The position numbers and the translations under genes were made by a program. DNA of 6,217 bases. Origin: an uncultured Dialister sp. Its GTDB lineage: Bacteria; Bacillota; Negativicutes; Veillonellales; Dialisteraceae. This document shows positions 6,089-6,217 of the stretch, piece after piece. The notes beneath the pieces are model-generated. The model was not told where the DNA came from and did not search any database. It worked only from the letters and a program-made list of their open reading frames with translations. The stretch is from NCBI GenBank assembly GCA_900545785.1, contig URAA01000093.1:1-6217 (forward strand), read 5' to 3'. The first letter of the stretch is position 1. Each line of letters begins with the position of its first letter.

Positions 6089-6217
6089 ATTCTTTATCCG
6101 GCTTCTTTGCTTCTGTTGCAATGCCAATTCTGCTGATTCCCACAGATTTTAATTGATCCAACACAAAAACAAATGCTCCATGTTCTGATTTTGAATCTGC
6201 CCGAAGAATGATATTTA
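6087..6217 (-). CDS. exbD: ExbD biopolymer-transport protein, C-terminal end
   Basis: Only the last 42 residues and the TAA stop (6089-6087) are inside the window; the gene continues past base 6217. The readable part, NIILRADSKSEHGAFVFVLD followed by QLKSVGISRIGIATE, matches the periplasmic C-terminal fold of ExbD/TolR (typically LRAD...V...D.L...GI..I.LATE). ExbD forms the proton channel with ExbB and activates TonB. The downstream tonB starts 11 bases after this stop and shares its ribosome binding site with it, so ExbD rather than TolR is favoured. The tail after ATE is short and charged (AKKPDKE). exbB would be expected further upstream, outside the window. Confidence 0.88.
   Translation of the reverse strand, partial: NIILRADSKSEHGAFVFVLDQLKSVGISRIGIATEAKKPDKE

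Overview
The window is one densely packed block of a bacterial chromosome, and every gene I can support lies on the minus strand. In transcription order (high to low coordinates) it reads: the 3' end of exbD, tonB, a strong terminator, three cobalamin-synthesis genes (cobI/cbiL, cbiA, cobO), a promoter and palindrome, lysC, a terminator, and the N-terminal third of an M16C (insulinase-type, presequence-protease-like) peptidase that runs off the left edge. No gene-free stretch exceeds about 110 bases. I see no tRNA, rRNA, CRISPR array, insertion sequence or prophage signal.

Organism (inference): moderately AT-rich DNA, strong AGGAGG-type Shine-Dalgarno sites and a Firmicute-style single-domain aspartokinase with two ACT repeats sit beside ExbD and TonB, which need an outer membrane. 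Together these suggest a diderm Firmicute of the Negativicutes (Veillonella/Dialister-like). The placement rests on gene types, not on a database match.

Region by region: (1) 5242-6217 encodes part of the proton-motive-force energy-transfer system. ExbD and TonB couple inner-membrane energy to outer-membrane receptors. TonB is unusual in having a glycine/serine-rich periplasmic linker with a 24-residue tandem duplication. (2) 5191-5234 is a perfect 13-bp hairpin with T-tracts that ends the exbD-tonB transcript. (3) 2495-5134 holds a tight cobalamin cluster: a precorrin-2/cobalt-factor II C20-methyltransferase, a cobyrinate a,c-diamide synthase and a corrinoid adenosyltransferase. They are spaced by 1-2 nt, so they are probably translationally coupled. 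There is no room for a cobalamin riboswitch in front of them. (4) 2407-2494 carries a good sigma-70-type promoter for lysC, with a perfect palindrome over its -35 box. (5) 1171-2406 is lysC, beginning at GTG, the entry enzyme of the aspartate family (lysine/diaminopimelate, threonine, methionine). (6) 1130-1162 is a terminator. (7) 1-1093 is the start of the M16C peptidase.

The window is mostly ordinary core metabolism. I do not see a convincing undescribed system. The points most worth checking are the repeat-bearing Gly-rich TonB linker, the palindrome over the lysC -35 box, and the partial, riboswitch-less cobalamin cluster beside tonB.
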